A stretch of DNA of 64,000 nucleotides from positions 439,001-503,000 of the forward strand of contig CP110972.1 of NCBI GenBank assembly GCA_028869255.1, read 5' to 3'. Positions 1-7,173 of the stretch are shown in pieces. Each line of letters starts with the position of its first letter. Within the stretch, counting starts at the first letter, position 1. The position numbers were made by a program, and so were the translations under genes. Under the pieces are notes generated by a model. The model searched no databases. It saw only the letters and a program-made list of their open reading frames with translations, and was not told the origin of the DNA. This stretch comes from Pseudomonas poae. Lineage in GTDB: Bacteria > Pseudomonadota > Gammaproteobacteria > Pseudomonadales > Pseudomonadaceae.

Positions 1-153
1 GATGGCGGCGGGGTTGGGGTTGACCAGCAGGCTGTTCAGCGCGCAGTAGATATCGCCGGAATACGCCAGTTGTTCGGGATGCACCTGCAGGGTGTCGAGT
101 TGCTGTTTCTGCACAAGGCTCAGCGTCTCATAGGAGGCGAGGCGGGTTTCCAT
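1..153 (-). CDS. GNAT-family N-acetyltransferase, N-terminal fragment
   Basis: Only the first 51 codons are in the window; the gene runs off the left edge. The visible protein starts METRLASYETLSLVQKQQLD and contains VHPEQLAYSGDI. I associate this opening with short Pseudomonas GNAT acetyltransferases that begin with a helix followed by an EQxxYSG(D/T) segment, but the acetyl-CoA-binding motif lies outside the window. The gene is divergent from the ECF42 operon, leaving about 150 bp of shared upstream DNA. The family call is an inference from the N-terminus only. Confidence 0.55.
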   Translation of the reverse strand, partial: METRLASYETLSLVQKQQLDTLQVHPEQLAYSGDIYCALNSLLVNPNPAAI

Positions 154-231
154 GGGTGACGCATCCGAAATCCTACAAAGAGACAGGAATTCTAGCGGGT
201 TTGCCGGGGGCGAAATTATTTTTCAACGGGG

Positions 232-257
232 TGTCGATTTACCCAAGGGTGATTCGA
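232..257 (+). promoter_or_regulatory. Candidate ECF42-type promoter (TGTCGA-N17-CGA)
   Basis: TGTCGA at 232-237 is followed 17 bases later by CGA at 255-257, about 45 bases before the first start codon of the operon that encodes the ECF sigma factor. As I recall, ECF42 sigma factors recognise a TGTCGA -35 and a CGA-containing -10. The match and its position suggest self-activation of the operon. Confidence 0.5.
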
Positions 258-301
258 CTAAGGGTGTTCCTTGTGATTTTCCACCCCCCAGGAGTGTCGC
301 C

Positions 302-721
302 ATGAGTACTGCAATCAACCGCCTGATCGAGCAATGGAAACACGCGGTTACCGCCAAGGATATCGAGAAAATTGTCAGCTATTACGCCGACGATATCCTC
401 GCGTTCGACGCCGTTGCCGCGCTGCAATTCAAGGGCAAGGCCGCCTACCGCGCCCATTGGGAAGAATGCATGAAACAGTGCCCCGGCCCCGGCATTTTCG
501 AGTTTCATGAGTTGCATATCGTGGAGGCGCCGGACAGCGCATTTGCCCACTGGCTCGCGCACTGCGGCGGCACCGGGCCGGATGGGGTGCTCAAGACGTG
601 CTGGATGCGCGTGACTGCCGGCTACCAACGCATCAATGGCCAATGGAAGGTGGTGCATGAGCATTGGTCTGCGCCCTTCGATATGCAAACCGGCGCCGGT
701 CTGTTCGACCTGAAACCCTGA
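302..721 (+). CDS. SnoaL-like / NTF2-fold protein (DUF4440 type)
   Basis: Encodes 139 residues starting MSTAINRLIEQWKHAVTAKD. The pattern of an N-terminal helix, then VSYYADDILAFDAVAALQFKG, and later WRVT/HEHWSAPFD-like strands is typical of small NTF2-fold proteins of the SnoaL/DUF4440 kind. Some of these are isomerases or hydrolases, and many have no known substrate. I chose the ATG at 302 because AGGAG lies just upstream. The frame stays open to an ATG at 152, but that start has no ribosome site and would span the candidate promoter. It is the first gene of the ECF42 operon and a likely target of that sigma factor. No enzymatic activity can be assigned from sequence. Confidence 0.8.
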   Translation: MSTAINRLIEQWKHAVTAKDIEKIVSYYADDILAFDAVAALQFKGKAAYRAHWEECMKQCPGPGIFEFHELHIVEAPDSAFAHWLAHCGGTGPDGVLKTCWMRVTAGYQRINGQWKVVHEHWSAPFDMQTGAGLFDLKP

Positions 722-763
722 CCGCCACGAACTATAGTCAGTAGTCCGAAAACGGAGACGCAC

Positions 764-1108
764 ATGAAATACCTCTGCCTGATTTACAGCAACGAGCAGG
801 TGTTGCATACCTCGCCCGACAGCCCTGCCGACCCGGAGTGTTTCGCCTACGCCCAGGCCATCCAGGCCAGCGGCCGGATGCTCGCCGCCGAGCCGCTGGA
901 GTCGGTGAGCACCGCCACCACCGTGCGGATGCGCAATGGCAAGCTGTCGATCACCGACGGGCCGTTTGCCGAAACCAAGGAGCAGCTCGCCGGGTTCTAC
1001 CTGATAGAGGCCAAGGATTTGAATGAGGCGATCCAGGTGGCCGGTGGCATTCCGGCGGCCAGGGTCGGCAGTGTGGAAGTGCGCCCCGTGCGTGAATTGA
1101 ATCTCTGA
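764..1108 (+). CDS. YCII-related DGPF-domain protein
   Basis: A 114-residue protein starting MKYLCLIYSNEQVLH, with ITDGPFAETKEQLAGFYLIEA in the middle. The DGPF motif and the ferredoxin-like YCII fold define the family of small proteins whose genes are linked to ECF sigma factors of the ECF42 group. The length is normal. The catalytic role is unknown; structural relatives resemble muconolactone isomerase. It sits 42 bp after the SnoaL-like gene and 34 bp before the AHSA1 gene, in one operon. GGAG precedes the ATG. Family assignment is firm, function is not. Confidence 0.9.
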   Translation: MKYLCLIYSNEQVLHTSPDSPADPECFAYAQAIQASGRMLAAEPLESVSTATTVRMRNGKLSITDGPFAETKEQLAGFYLIEAKDLNEAIQVAGGIPAARVGSVEVRPVRELNL

Positions 1109-1142
1109 ATACAACAATCACAAGATTCCAGGAGGTTTACCC

Positions 1143-1622
1143 ATGACCACTCAACCCGCTGAATTTGAACTGTCCATCAGCCGCGTAATCGATGCGCCCC
1201 GCAGCCGGGTGTTCCGTGCCTGGACCGAGCCCGCGCTGCTGCAACAATGGTGGGGGCCCTACGGCATGACTACCCCCGAGTGCGAAATGAACCTGTGGGT
1301 CGGTGGCCTGTTTCGCACCTTGATGCGCGCCCCGGATGGCACCGAATACCCGACACAGGGCGTGTTTCTGGAAATCGTCGCGCCACGGCGGCTGGTATTT
1401 ACCGACGCCTTTGCGCCGGGCTGGATCCCTTCGGGCAAGCCGTTTATGACCGCCGAAGTGACCCTGCAGGAAGTCGACGGCAACAAGACCCTCTACACCG
1501 CCCGTGCCATGCATTGGAGCCAGGAAGACAAGCAGGCCCACGAGGCCATGGGCTTTCATGACGGCTGGGGCCAGAGCCTGGAGCGCCTGGTGACGCTGGT
1601 CACCCAGGGCCTGCCCGATTGA
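1143..1622 (+). CDS. SRPBCC / AHSA1-like domain protein
   Basis: A 159-residue protein. The opening (FELSISRVIDAPRSRVFRAW) followed by LLQQWWGPYGMTTPECEMN is the usual signature of the AHSA1 (activator of Hsp90 ATPase homologue 1-like) branch of the START/SRPBCC superfamily, which forms a hydrophobic ligand-binding cavity. AGGAGG lies just before the ATG. The stop codon overlaps the TTG start of the sigma factor gene (TTGA), which points to translational coupling. Together with its DGPF and SnoaL-like neighbours it forms the usual cargo of an ECF42 locus. The ligand or stress it responds to is unknown. Confidence 0.88.
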   Translation: MTTQPAEFELSISRVIDAPRSRVFRAWTEPALLQQWWGPYGMTTPECEMNLWVGGLFRTLMRAPDGTEYPTQGVFLEIVAPRRLVFTDAFAPGWIPSGKPFMTAEVTLQEVDGNKTLYTARAMHWSQEDKQAHEAMGFHDGWGQSLERLVTLVTQGLPD

Positions 1623-2830
1623 CGCCGGCGATCGAGGCGATTTACCGCAGCGAATCGCGGCGCGTGTTGGCGACGCTGATTCGCGTGCTCGGTGATTTCG
1701 ACTTGGCCGAAGAAGCGCTGCATGAGGCGTTTTTTGTCGCTGTGCAGCGCTGGCCGCAGGACGGTGTACCGGACAACCCTAGGGCCTGGCTGGTCTCGAC
1801 CGGGCGTTTCAAAGCCATCGACCGGTTACGTCGCCAGGCTCGATTTACCCCTTTATTGCAGGAGCAGGCCGACGCGCTGGAGGCGACCGACTGGAATGTT
1901 GAAGACGTGGAAGACGACCGCCTGCGCCTGATTTTCACCTGCTGCCACCCGGCGCTGGCGCCCGACGCCCAGGCGGCGCTGACCTTGCGTGAGATCTGCG
2001 ACCTCACCACCGAGGAAATCGCCCGCGCTTTTCTCGCCACGCCCACCACCATCGCCCAGCGCATCGTGCGCGCCAAGGGCAAGATCCGCGAGGCAAGGAT
2101 CCCCTATCAAGTGCCGAGCCTCGACGAATTGCCCGAGCGCCTCGACAGCGTGTTGCGCGTGGTCTATCTGGTGTTCAACGAGGGTTATTCGGCGTCGATG
2201 GGGGCGGACCTCACACGGGAGGATCTGACCCGCGAAGCCATTCGCCTCGCTCGCCTGCTGATGGAGTTGCTGCCCGAGCCTGAAGTGATCGGGTTGCTGG
2301 CGCTGATGTTGCTCCACGAATCGCGCCGAGCGGCACGGACCTCGGCGGGCGGTGAACTGGTGCTGCTGGATGAACAGGACCGTTCGCTGTGGGACGCGTC
2401 CTTGATTGCTGAAGGCTGCGCACTGGTGGAACAGGCGCTGACCAACGGGCGTTTTGGGCCGTATTGCCTGCAGGCGGCCATAGCGGCGGTGCATGCCGAA
2501 GCGCCGAATGCGGGGGAAACCGACTGGCTGCAGATTGTCGGGCTTTACGATGTGTTGCTCAGGCAGATGCCATCGCCGGTGATCGAACTCAACCGCGCTG
2601 TGGCGGTGGCGATGGCGCAGGGGCCGTTGGCGGGGCTGGAACAGGTGGACAGTATTTTGCACCGCGGGGAGTTGCTGGATTACCACTTGGCGCATGCGGC
2701 GCGAGGGGAGTTTTGTCGGCAGTTGGGGCGGGTTGCAGAGGCCCGTGCGGCGTACGAAAACGCCCTGTCGCTGACCCGGCAAACCCCGGAAAAGCGCTTC
2801 CTCGAACGACGCCTGGCCGAACTCAAATAA
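1619..2830 (+). CDS. ECF42-group RNA polymerase sigma factor with C-terminal extension
   Basis: A 403-residue protein with a TTG start inside the stop of the preceding gene. Residues about 1-165 carry sigma regions 2 and 4: LIRVLGDFDLAEEALHEAFF, NPRAWLVSTGRFKAIDRLR, and the region 4 helix-turn-helix DLTTEEIARAFLATPTTIAQ. The remaining ~230 residues (for example VFNEGYSASMG and LNRAVAVAMAQGP) are the long helical, TPR-like extension (DUF6596) typical of ECF42 sigma factors. This group has no anti-sigma factor; the extension is thought to be required for activity. The operon context with a DGPF gene supports the call. It probably transcribes its own operon from the TGTCGA/CGA promoter at 232-257. 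Confidence 0.9.
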   Translation: MTPAIEAIYRSESRRVLATLIRVLGDFDLAEEALHEAFFVAVQRWPQDGVPDNPRAWLVSTGRFKAIDRLRRQARFTPLLQEQADALEATDWNVEDVEDDRLRLIFTCCHPALAPDAQAALTLREICDLTTEEIARAFLATPTTIAQRIVRAKGKIREARIPYQVPSLDELPERLDSVLRVVYLVFNEGYSASMGADLTREDLTREAIRLARLLMELLPEPEVIGLLALMLLHESRRAARTSAGGELVLLDEQDRSLWDASLIAEGCALVEQALTNGRFGPYCLQAAIAAVHAEAPNAGETDWLQIVGLYDVLLRQMPSPVIELNRAVAVAMAQGPLAGLEQVDSILHRGELLDYHLAHAARGEFCRQLGRVAEARAAYENALSLTRQTPEKRFLERRLAELK

Positions 2831-2851
2831 ACCACACAATAAAACTCCAAA

Positions 2852-2940
2852 TGTGGAAGCTGGCTTGCCTGCGATAGCGGAGTGTCAGGCGACAAAAATG
2901 TCGACTGTCAGGCCCACATCGCTGGCAAGCCAGCGCCTAC
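2852..2940. repeat. REP/BIME palindrome
   Basis: Two imperfect REP arms (TGTGGAAGCTGGCTTGCCTGCGAT and its inverted partner near 2917-2940) flank about 40 bases between the ECF42 gene and the convergent LysR gene. The same element recurs in many gaps of this window. It may act as a transcription end or mRNA-stabilising hairpin. Confidence 0.75.
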
Positions 2941-2947
2941 GGTTTGA

Positions 2948-3802
2948 TCAGTCCAGCATCAACCCCAACATCCAGCTCCCCGCCGGCCCAGGCGGGTGGT
3001 GCCGCGACCACAGCGCATCCACCGCCACCGAGCGCGGCCAGCTGCGCACGTTGAGTTCAACCAGCCCGGCGTTGCCAAAGCGCTCCACCAGCCAGCGCGG
3101 CAACGCCGCCCAGCCGAAACCGAGTTGGGCCATTTCCATCAGCATCAGAAAGCTCGGGGCCGACCACACACGGCCACTGGGGCGGGTTTCATTCGGGTTG
3201 ATGATGCTCGCCAGGCGCAGTTCACGGTGCTGCTGCAGGGCTTGTTGGTTGATGTCAGCCAAGCTGGCCAAGGGATGATCCGGCGCGACGAACAGCGCGA
3301 TTTCCGTGCGTTCCGCCACGGGCGCACGGGTCAGGTCGGGGGGATAAACCTCTTGAGCCTCGACAAACGCCATCTGGGCGCGGCCGCTTTGTACCAGGGC
3401 GATCAAGTCTTCGCATTCGGCGATCAACCATTCCAGTTCCAGGTCCGGGTAGCGTTGCTCAAAGGCTTTGAGGGCAAGTTCGAAGCGTTCCGATTGGTAG
3501 GTATCAGACATCGCAATCGTCACTTTAGGCTCCAAACCCTGGGCCAACTGGCTCGCCGCCAGTTCCAGGCGGCTGCTGGCCTCCAGCACCTGCTCGGCGC
3601 GTTGCAGCAACACATGGCCCGCCGGGGTGAGCGTCGGCTTGCGGCTGCTGCGATCAAACAGCACCACATCCAGGTCAATCTCCAGGCTCGCCACCGCGGC
3701 GCTGACGGTGGACTGGCTCTTGCCCAACTTGCGCGCTGCCGCCGAAAACGAGCCTTGGGTGGCCGCTTGCACAAATGCCTGCAGCACTTCATTGGAGGCC
3801 AT
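2948..3802 (-). CDS. LysR-family regulator divergent from a PACE exporter
   Basis: A 284-residue protein. The N-terminal winged helix-turn-helix (FVQAATQGSFSAAARKLGKS, then STVSAAVASLEIDLDVVLFD) and a C-terminal effector-binding domain give a standard LysR-type transcriptional regulator. It is transcribed away from a PACE-family membrane protein gene at 3891 with an 88-bp gap. By analogy with the Acinetobacter AceR/AceI pair, it probably activates that exporter in response to a cationic substrate such as a diamine or biguanide. That role is inferred from arrangement only. The effector is not readable from the sequence. Confidence 0.87.
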   Translation of the reverse strand: MASNEVLQAFVQAATQGSFSAAARKLGKSQSTVSAAVASLEIDLDVVLFDRSSRKPTLTPAGHVLLQRAEQVLEASSRLELAASQLAQGLEPKVTIAMSDTYQSERFELALKAFEQRYPDLELEWLIAECEDLIALVQSGRAQMAFVEAQEVYPPDLTRAPVAERTEIALFVAPDHPLASLADINQQALQQHRELRLASIINPNETRPSGRVWSAPSFLMLMEMAQLGFGWAALPRWLVERFGNAGLVELNVRSWPRSVAVDALWSRHHPPGPAGSWMLGLMLD

Positions 3803-3890
3803 AAGTATCGCCTTGCTCGATGGTTATTGGTTATGAAGTATCGAGTCTAGGGGTGATCATGGCAACCATCGTCACTCACGGAGCCGGGTT

Positions 3891-4331
3891 ATGAACCCTA
3901 CCAAGTCGATTACTGAACGTGTTTGCCAGGCCATCGGTTTTGAGGCGCTGGCCTTGTTGATCTGCACCCCGTTGCTGGCGTGGATCATGAACAAACCGGC
4001 CCTGGAAATGGGCATGGTCACCCTGGCGCTCAGCCTGATGGCGCTGACCTGGAACGTGATTTTCAACGGCCTGTTTGACCGTCTCAAGGTGCGCCTGCAA
4101 CTGGCCAACAACGCCTGGACCCGCGTGCTGCACGCGCTGATGTTTGAAGGTGGCCTGATCCTGGTGGCCGTGCCATTGATCGCCGCCTGGCTGAACATCA
4201 GCCTGATGCAGGCGTTTATCCTCGACATCGGCGTGTTGCTGTTTTTCCTGCCGTACACCTATGTGTATCACTGGGGGTATGACGTTATTCGGGAAAAAGT
4301 CCTGCAGCAACGCCTGCCTAGCGAAGCGTGA
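3891..4331 (+). CDS. PACE-family multidrug/biguanide efflux transporter
   Basis: A 146-residue inner-membrane protein with four predicted transmembrane segments arranged as two similar halves (around residues 10-30, 35-55, 83-103 and 108-130). Features of the proteobacterial antimicrobial compound efflux (PACE) family include ERVCQAIGFEALALL near the start, TWNVIFNGLFDRL after helix 2 and YTYVYHWGYDVIRE near the end. The conserved Glu in helix 1 (RVCQAIGFEA) is the residue needed for proton coupling in AceI. The length is normal. The divergent LysR gene fits an inducible exporter. Substrates in this organism are unknown. Confidence 0.88.
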   Translation: MNPTKSITERVCQAIGFEALALLICTPLLAWIMNKPALEMGMVTLALSLMALTWNVIFNGLFDRLKVRLQLANNAWTRVLHALMFEGGLILVAVPLIAAWLNISLMQAFILDIGVLLFFLPYTYVYHWGYDVIREKVLQQRLPSEA

Positions 4332-4339
4332 GCCACGCG

Positions 4340-4376
4340 AAAAAATCCAGCAATGCCCGCATTTGCGGGCATTGCT
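4340..4376 (-). terminator. Rho-independent terminator for the SDR gene
   Basis: A perfect 13-bp inverted repeat (4349-4361 with 4364-4376, AGCAATGCCCGCA arm, 2-base loop) has six A residues at 4340-4345. On the minus strand these form the U-tract, so it terminates the gene at 4392-5150. Confidence 0.8.
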
Positions 4377-4391
4377 GCCAGCGCGAAATGG

Positions 4392-5150
4392 CTACAGAAA
4401 CATACCGCCCGACGCCTCGATACGTTGCCCGGTGATCCAGTTGCTGCCGTCGGCCAGCAGGGTTGAAATCGCCCCGCCAATATCGTCCGGCAAACCGGCG
4501 CGGCCCAGGGCGGTGTTGTTGGCGACCATCGTATTGAGGTCCGGGTTATCGCGCACCGCGCCGCCGCTGAAGTCGGTGGCGATCGCGCCGGGCGCCAGGG
4601 TGTTCACCGTGATGCCACGCGGGCCCAGTTCCTTGGCCTGGTAGCGCGACAGCACTTCCACCGCGCCCTTCATCGAGGCATACGCCGCATACCCCGGCAG
4701 GCTGAACCGCGCCAGGCCGCTGGAAATATTGATGATGCGCCCGCCATCGCTGATCAGCGGCAGCAGTTTTTGCGTGAGAAAAAACGGCGCCTTGAAGTGG
4801 ATCGCCACCAGGCGGTCGAACTGTTCTTCACTGGTGTCGGCAAAGCTGGCGTGTACGCCAATCCCGGCGTTGTTGATCAGAAAGTTGAAGTGATCCTGTG
4901 CGAAAACCTCCTTGAGCACAGAGCCGACCTGGCTCACAAAGCCATTGAAGCTCGCGCTCTGGCTCACATCCAGCTGCAGCATGGCGGCGCGCCCACCCAG
5001 GGCTTCAACCTGCTCGACCAGCGCTTGGGCTTCGGCTGCGGCGCTGTGGTAAGTGCCGATGATGTCGACGCCTTGTGCCGCGAGGTGCAGCGCGGCGCTT
5101 TTGCCCAAGCCACGGCTGGCGCCGGTGATGAGTGCGATTTTACGGGTCAT
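4392..5150 (-). CDS. Short-chain dehydrogenase/reductase (SDR)
   Basis: A 252-residue classical SDR starting MTRKIALITGASRGLGKS. It has the TGASRGLG nucleotide-binding motif (residues 9-16), NNAG, the catalytic Ser in INISSG, and YASMK with the catalytic Tyr/Lys pair. The absence of an Asp at the end of strand 2 suggests NADP(H) preference, but this is an inference. The reading frame is open far upstream to 5831. I chose the ATG at 5148-5150 because it opens the Rossmann fold and is preceded by AGAGGG. The gene is divergent from a LysR regulator at 5259, its likely controller. The substrate is unknown. Confidence 0.88.
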   Translation of the reverse strand: MTRKIALITGASRGLGKSAALHLAAQGVDIIGTYHSAAAEAQALVEQVEALGGRAAMLQLDVSQSASFNGFVSQVGSVLKEVFAQDHFNFLINNAGIGVHASFADTSEEQFDRLVAIHFKAPFFLTQKLLPLISDGGRIINISSGLARFSLPGYAAYASMKGAVEVLSRYQAKELGPRGITVNTLAPGAIATDFSGGAVRDNPDLNTMVANNTALGRAGLPDDIGGAISTLLADGSNWITGQRIEASGGMFL

Positions 5151-5258
5151 GGTGTAGCCCTCTTCTGATGTGATCGTGAGGCTGAGTGTATTTGTCCGGC
5201 CGTAACGTGATAAACATGGCCAAATCGGAATCACTGGCCGGATAAGGCGAACAATCCC

Positions 5259-6155
5259 ATGAACAAACTTGAGCTGCTGCGCACCTTCGTGCGCGTCACC
5301 GAGCTGTCGAGTTTCACCGGCGCAGGCGAGAGCCTTGGCCTGCCGCGCTCCACCGTGTCCGAGCATGTGCAGGCGCTGGAAGAACTGCTCGGCGCCCGCC
5401 TGTTGCAGCGCACCACGCGCAAGGTGCAGGCGACCCAGGACGGGCGCGTGTTGTATGAACGCAGCAAGGATTTGCTCGCGCATATGGAGGAGTTGGAAGG
5501 GCTGTTTCGCCAGGATGAAGCGCAGCTGAGCGGGCGTATTCGGGTGGACATGCCCAATGTGATGGCGCGGGATTTGATCCTGCCGCGCCTGCCCGAATTC
5601 ATGGATGCGCACCCCTTGATCGAGCTGGAAGTCAGCACCACCGACCGCCAGGTCGACCTGCTCGCCGAAGGTTTCGACTGCGTATTGCGCGTCGGCGCGC
5701 AGCCCGACCAGTCGGTGGTGGCGCGGCGGCTGTGCAGCATGCCGATGATCAACTGCGTGAGCGCCGACTACCTTCGCCGCCATGGCCGGCCCGAAACCCT
5801 GGCCGACCTGGCGCACCACCAGTTGGTGCATTACGTGCGCCCGCTGGGCTCACGCTCGGCGGGGTTTGAATACCAGCACGGCAACAAGGTGCACCGGGTG
5901 CCGATGGCCGGGCGGGTCACGGTCAACAGCACCGATGCGTATAAATCGGCGTGCCTGGGGGGCTTCGGCATTACCCAGGTGCCCGTCCTGGGGATTCGCG
6001 ACTTGCTCGACAGTGGCGAGCTGGTGGCGATATTGCCCGACTACCCGGCACCCGCGCTGGACGTGTCGCTGCTCTACGCCGGGCAACGGCATTTGCCGCA
6101 GCGGGTGCGGGTGTTTATGGATTGGCTGGCCGCCACCTTGCAATCGCGGCTCTAA
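5259..6155 (+). CDS. LysR-family regulator (CrgA-like branch), divergent from the SDR
   Basis: A 298-residue protein. The helix-turn-helix FVRVTELSSFTGAGESLGLP and RSTVSEHVQALEELLGARLL, with RTTRKVQATQDG after it, is typical of the CrgA/DsdC-like LysR branch. That branch often regulates a divergent oxidoreductase gene. The effector domain follows to LAATLQSRL. The intergenic gap to the SDR is 108 bp. The 3' end overlaps the convergent LysR gene at 6152 by four bases. The regulatory link to the SDR is inferred from orientation. Confidence 0.88.
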   Translation: MNKLELLRTFVRVTELSSFTGAGESLGLPRSTVSEHVQALEELLGARLLQRTTRKVQATQDGRVLYERSKDLLAHMEELEGLFRQDEAQLSGRIRVDMPNVMARDLILPRLPEFMDAHPLIELEVSTTDRQVDLLAEGFDCVLRVGAQPDQSVVARRLCSMPMINCVSADYLRRHGRPETLADLAHHQLVHYVRPLGSRSAGFEYQHGNKVHRVPMAGRVTVNSTDAYKSACLGGFGITQVPVLGIRDLLDSGELVAILPDYPAPALDVSLLYAGQRHLPQRVRVFMDWLAATLQSRL

Positions 6156-7075
6156 CGCCGCGCCGACAACTGCTGCGGCGCCAGGAACGCGTCGTGGAAA
6201 TAGTCCCTGAACGCCTGCATCGCCGGGGTAAACGCCCGCTCGCGGTGCCAGGCCAGGCCGACGCTCATGGGGGTGACCGGGTCGGTCACGGTCAGGGTTT
6301 CGATGCGTTTGCCTTCCAGCGACCAGGGCCTATGCACCAGGTCTGACAGAATCGCCACGCCGCTGCCATTGGCGACCATACTGCGCACCGCCTCCACCGA
6401 GCTGGTGCGCAGCCGTACCTTGGGTGTTTGCCCGGCCTGTTCCCAATAGCGCATGGCGCTGTGTTCGGCCTCGTCGACGGTGAGCAGGATATACGGTTCC
6501 TGCGCCACATCCGCCAGGCTCACGGCGCCGCGCTGGCACAACGGGTGATGGCTGGGCAGCCATAGGCGGCGTTCGGAGTTGAAGAGGATCTCGGACACGA
6601 TATCCGGGTGCGTGAGGTTGGCGGTGAGCACCACGGCCATGTCGAATTGACCCTCGAGCAACCCGTGTTCGATGGCCTGGCGCTCCTGTTCAAACACCTC
6701 GATGGTCACATCCGGGTGCCAGTGCTCCATGCGCTGCAAGTGGTGCGGCAAGAAATAGCCGAGCACCGTGTAACTGGCCGCCACCCGCAGTACGCCGCTG
6801 GCGCGGTAGTCGGGCAACGGGCTGTTCAGCGCATCCTCCACGCTGCGCACAATCACGTAGGCGCGGTTGAGAAAATGCCGCCCGGCGTCGGTGAGGTTCA
6901 TGCCCTGGGCCGAGCGCACGAACAGCTGCACACCGAGCATTGCTTCCAGCTCCTTGATAGCGGTGGTCACCGCCGACTGGGAGATGTTCAGGTGAATCGC
7001 CGCCTGGGAAATCTGGCCGATTTCAGCGGTGGCGACGAAGTAGCGGATTTGGCGCAAGGTCAGGGACATAGCCAT
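6152..7075 (-). CDS. LysR-family regulator divergent from pxpABC
   Basis: A 307-residue protein. The winged helix (LTLRQIRYFVATAEIGQIS, SQSAVTTAIKELEAMLGVQL) and effector domain to LSARR give a normal LysR length. The alternative start MSLTLRQ two codons in is equally possible. It is transcribed away from the 5-oxoprolinase genes at 7174 with a 98-bp gap, so it is the likely regulator of pxpABC. The mid-domain sequence VRSMVANGSGVAILSDLVHRP matches LysR proteins linked to organic acid or purine-type degradation genes. The effector is not known. Confidence 0.87.
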   Translation of the reverse strand: MAMSLTLRQIRYFVATAEIGQISQAAIHLNISQSAVTTAIKELEAMLGVQLFVRSAQGMNLTDAGRHFLNRAYVIVRSVEDALNSPLPDYRASGVLRVAASYTVLGYFLPHHLQRMEHWHPDVTIEVFEQERQAIEHGLLEGQFDMAVVLTANLTHPDIVSEILFNSERRLWLPSHHPLCQRGAVSLADVAQEPYILLTVDEAEHSAMRYWEQAGQTPKVRLRTSSVEAVRSMVANGSGVAILSDLVHRPWSLEGKRIETLTVTDPVTPMSVGLAWHRERAFTPAMQAFRDYFHDAFLAPQQLSARR

Positions 7076-7173
7076 ATCTGTTTTTCAGAAGATGAGCCAT
7101 CTGATAATAGATCTTCCCAAGGGGTCAAGCCCCAGCCTACTTTCGGTGCATCACCTTTGACGGAGCGATTCTG

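Noticed and set aside
152..301. Upstream extension of the SnoaL-like gene
   Set aside because: No ribosome site, and it would cover the candidate ECF promoter; the ATG at 302 has AGGAG.
5151..5831. N-terminal extension of the SDR frame
   Set aside because: It runs through the divergent LysR gene; the SDR fold begins exactly at the ATG at 5150.
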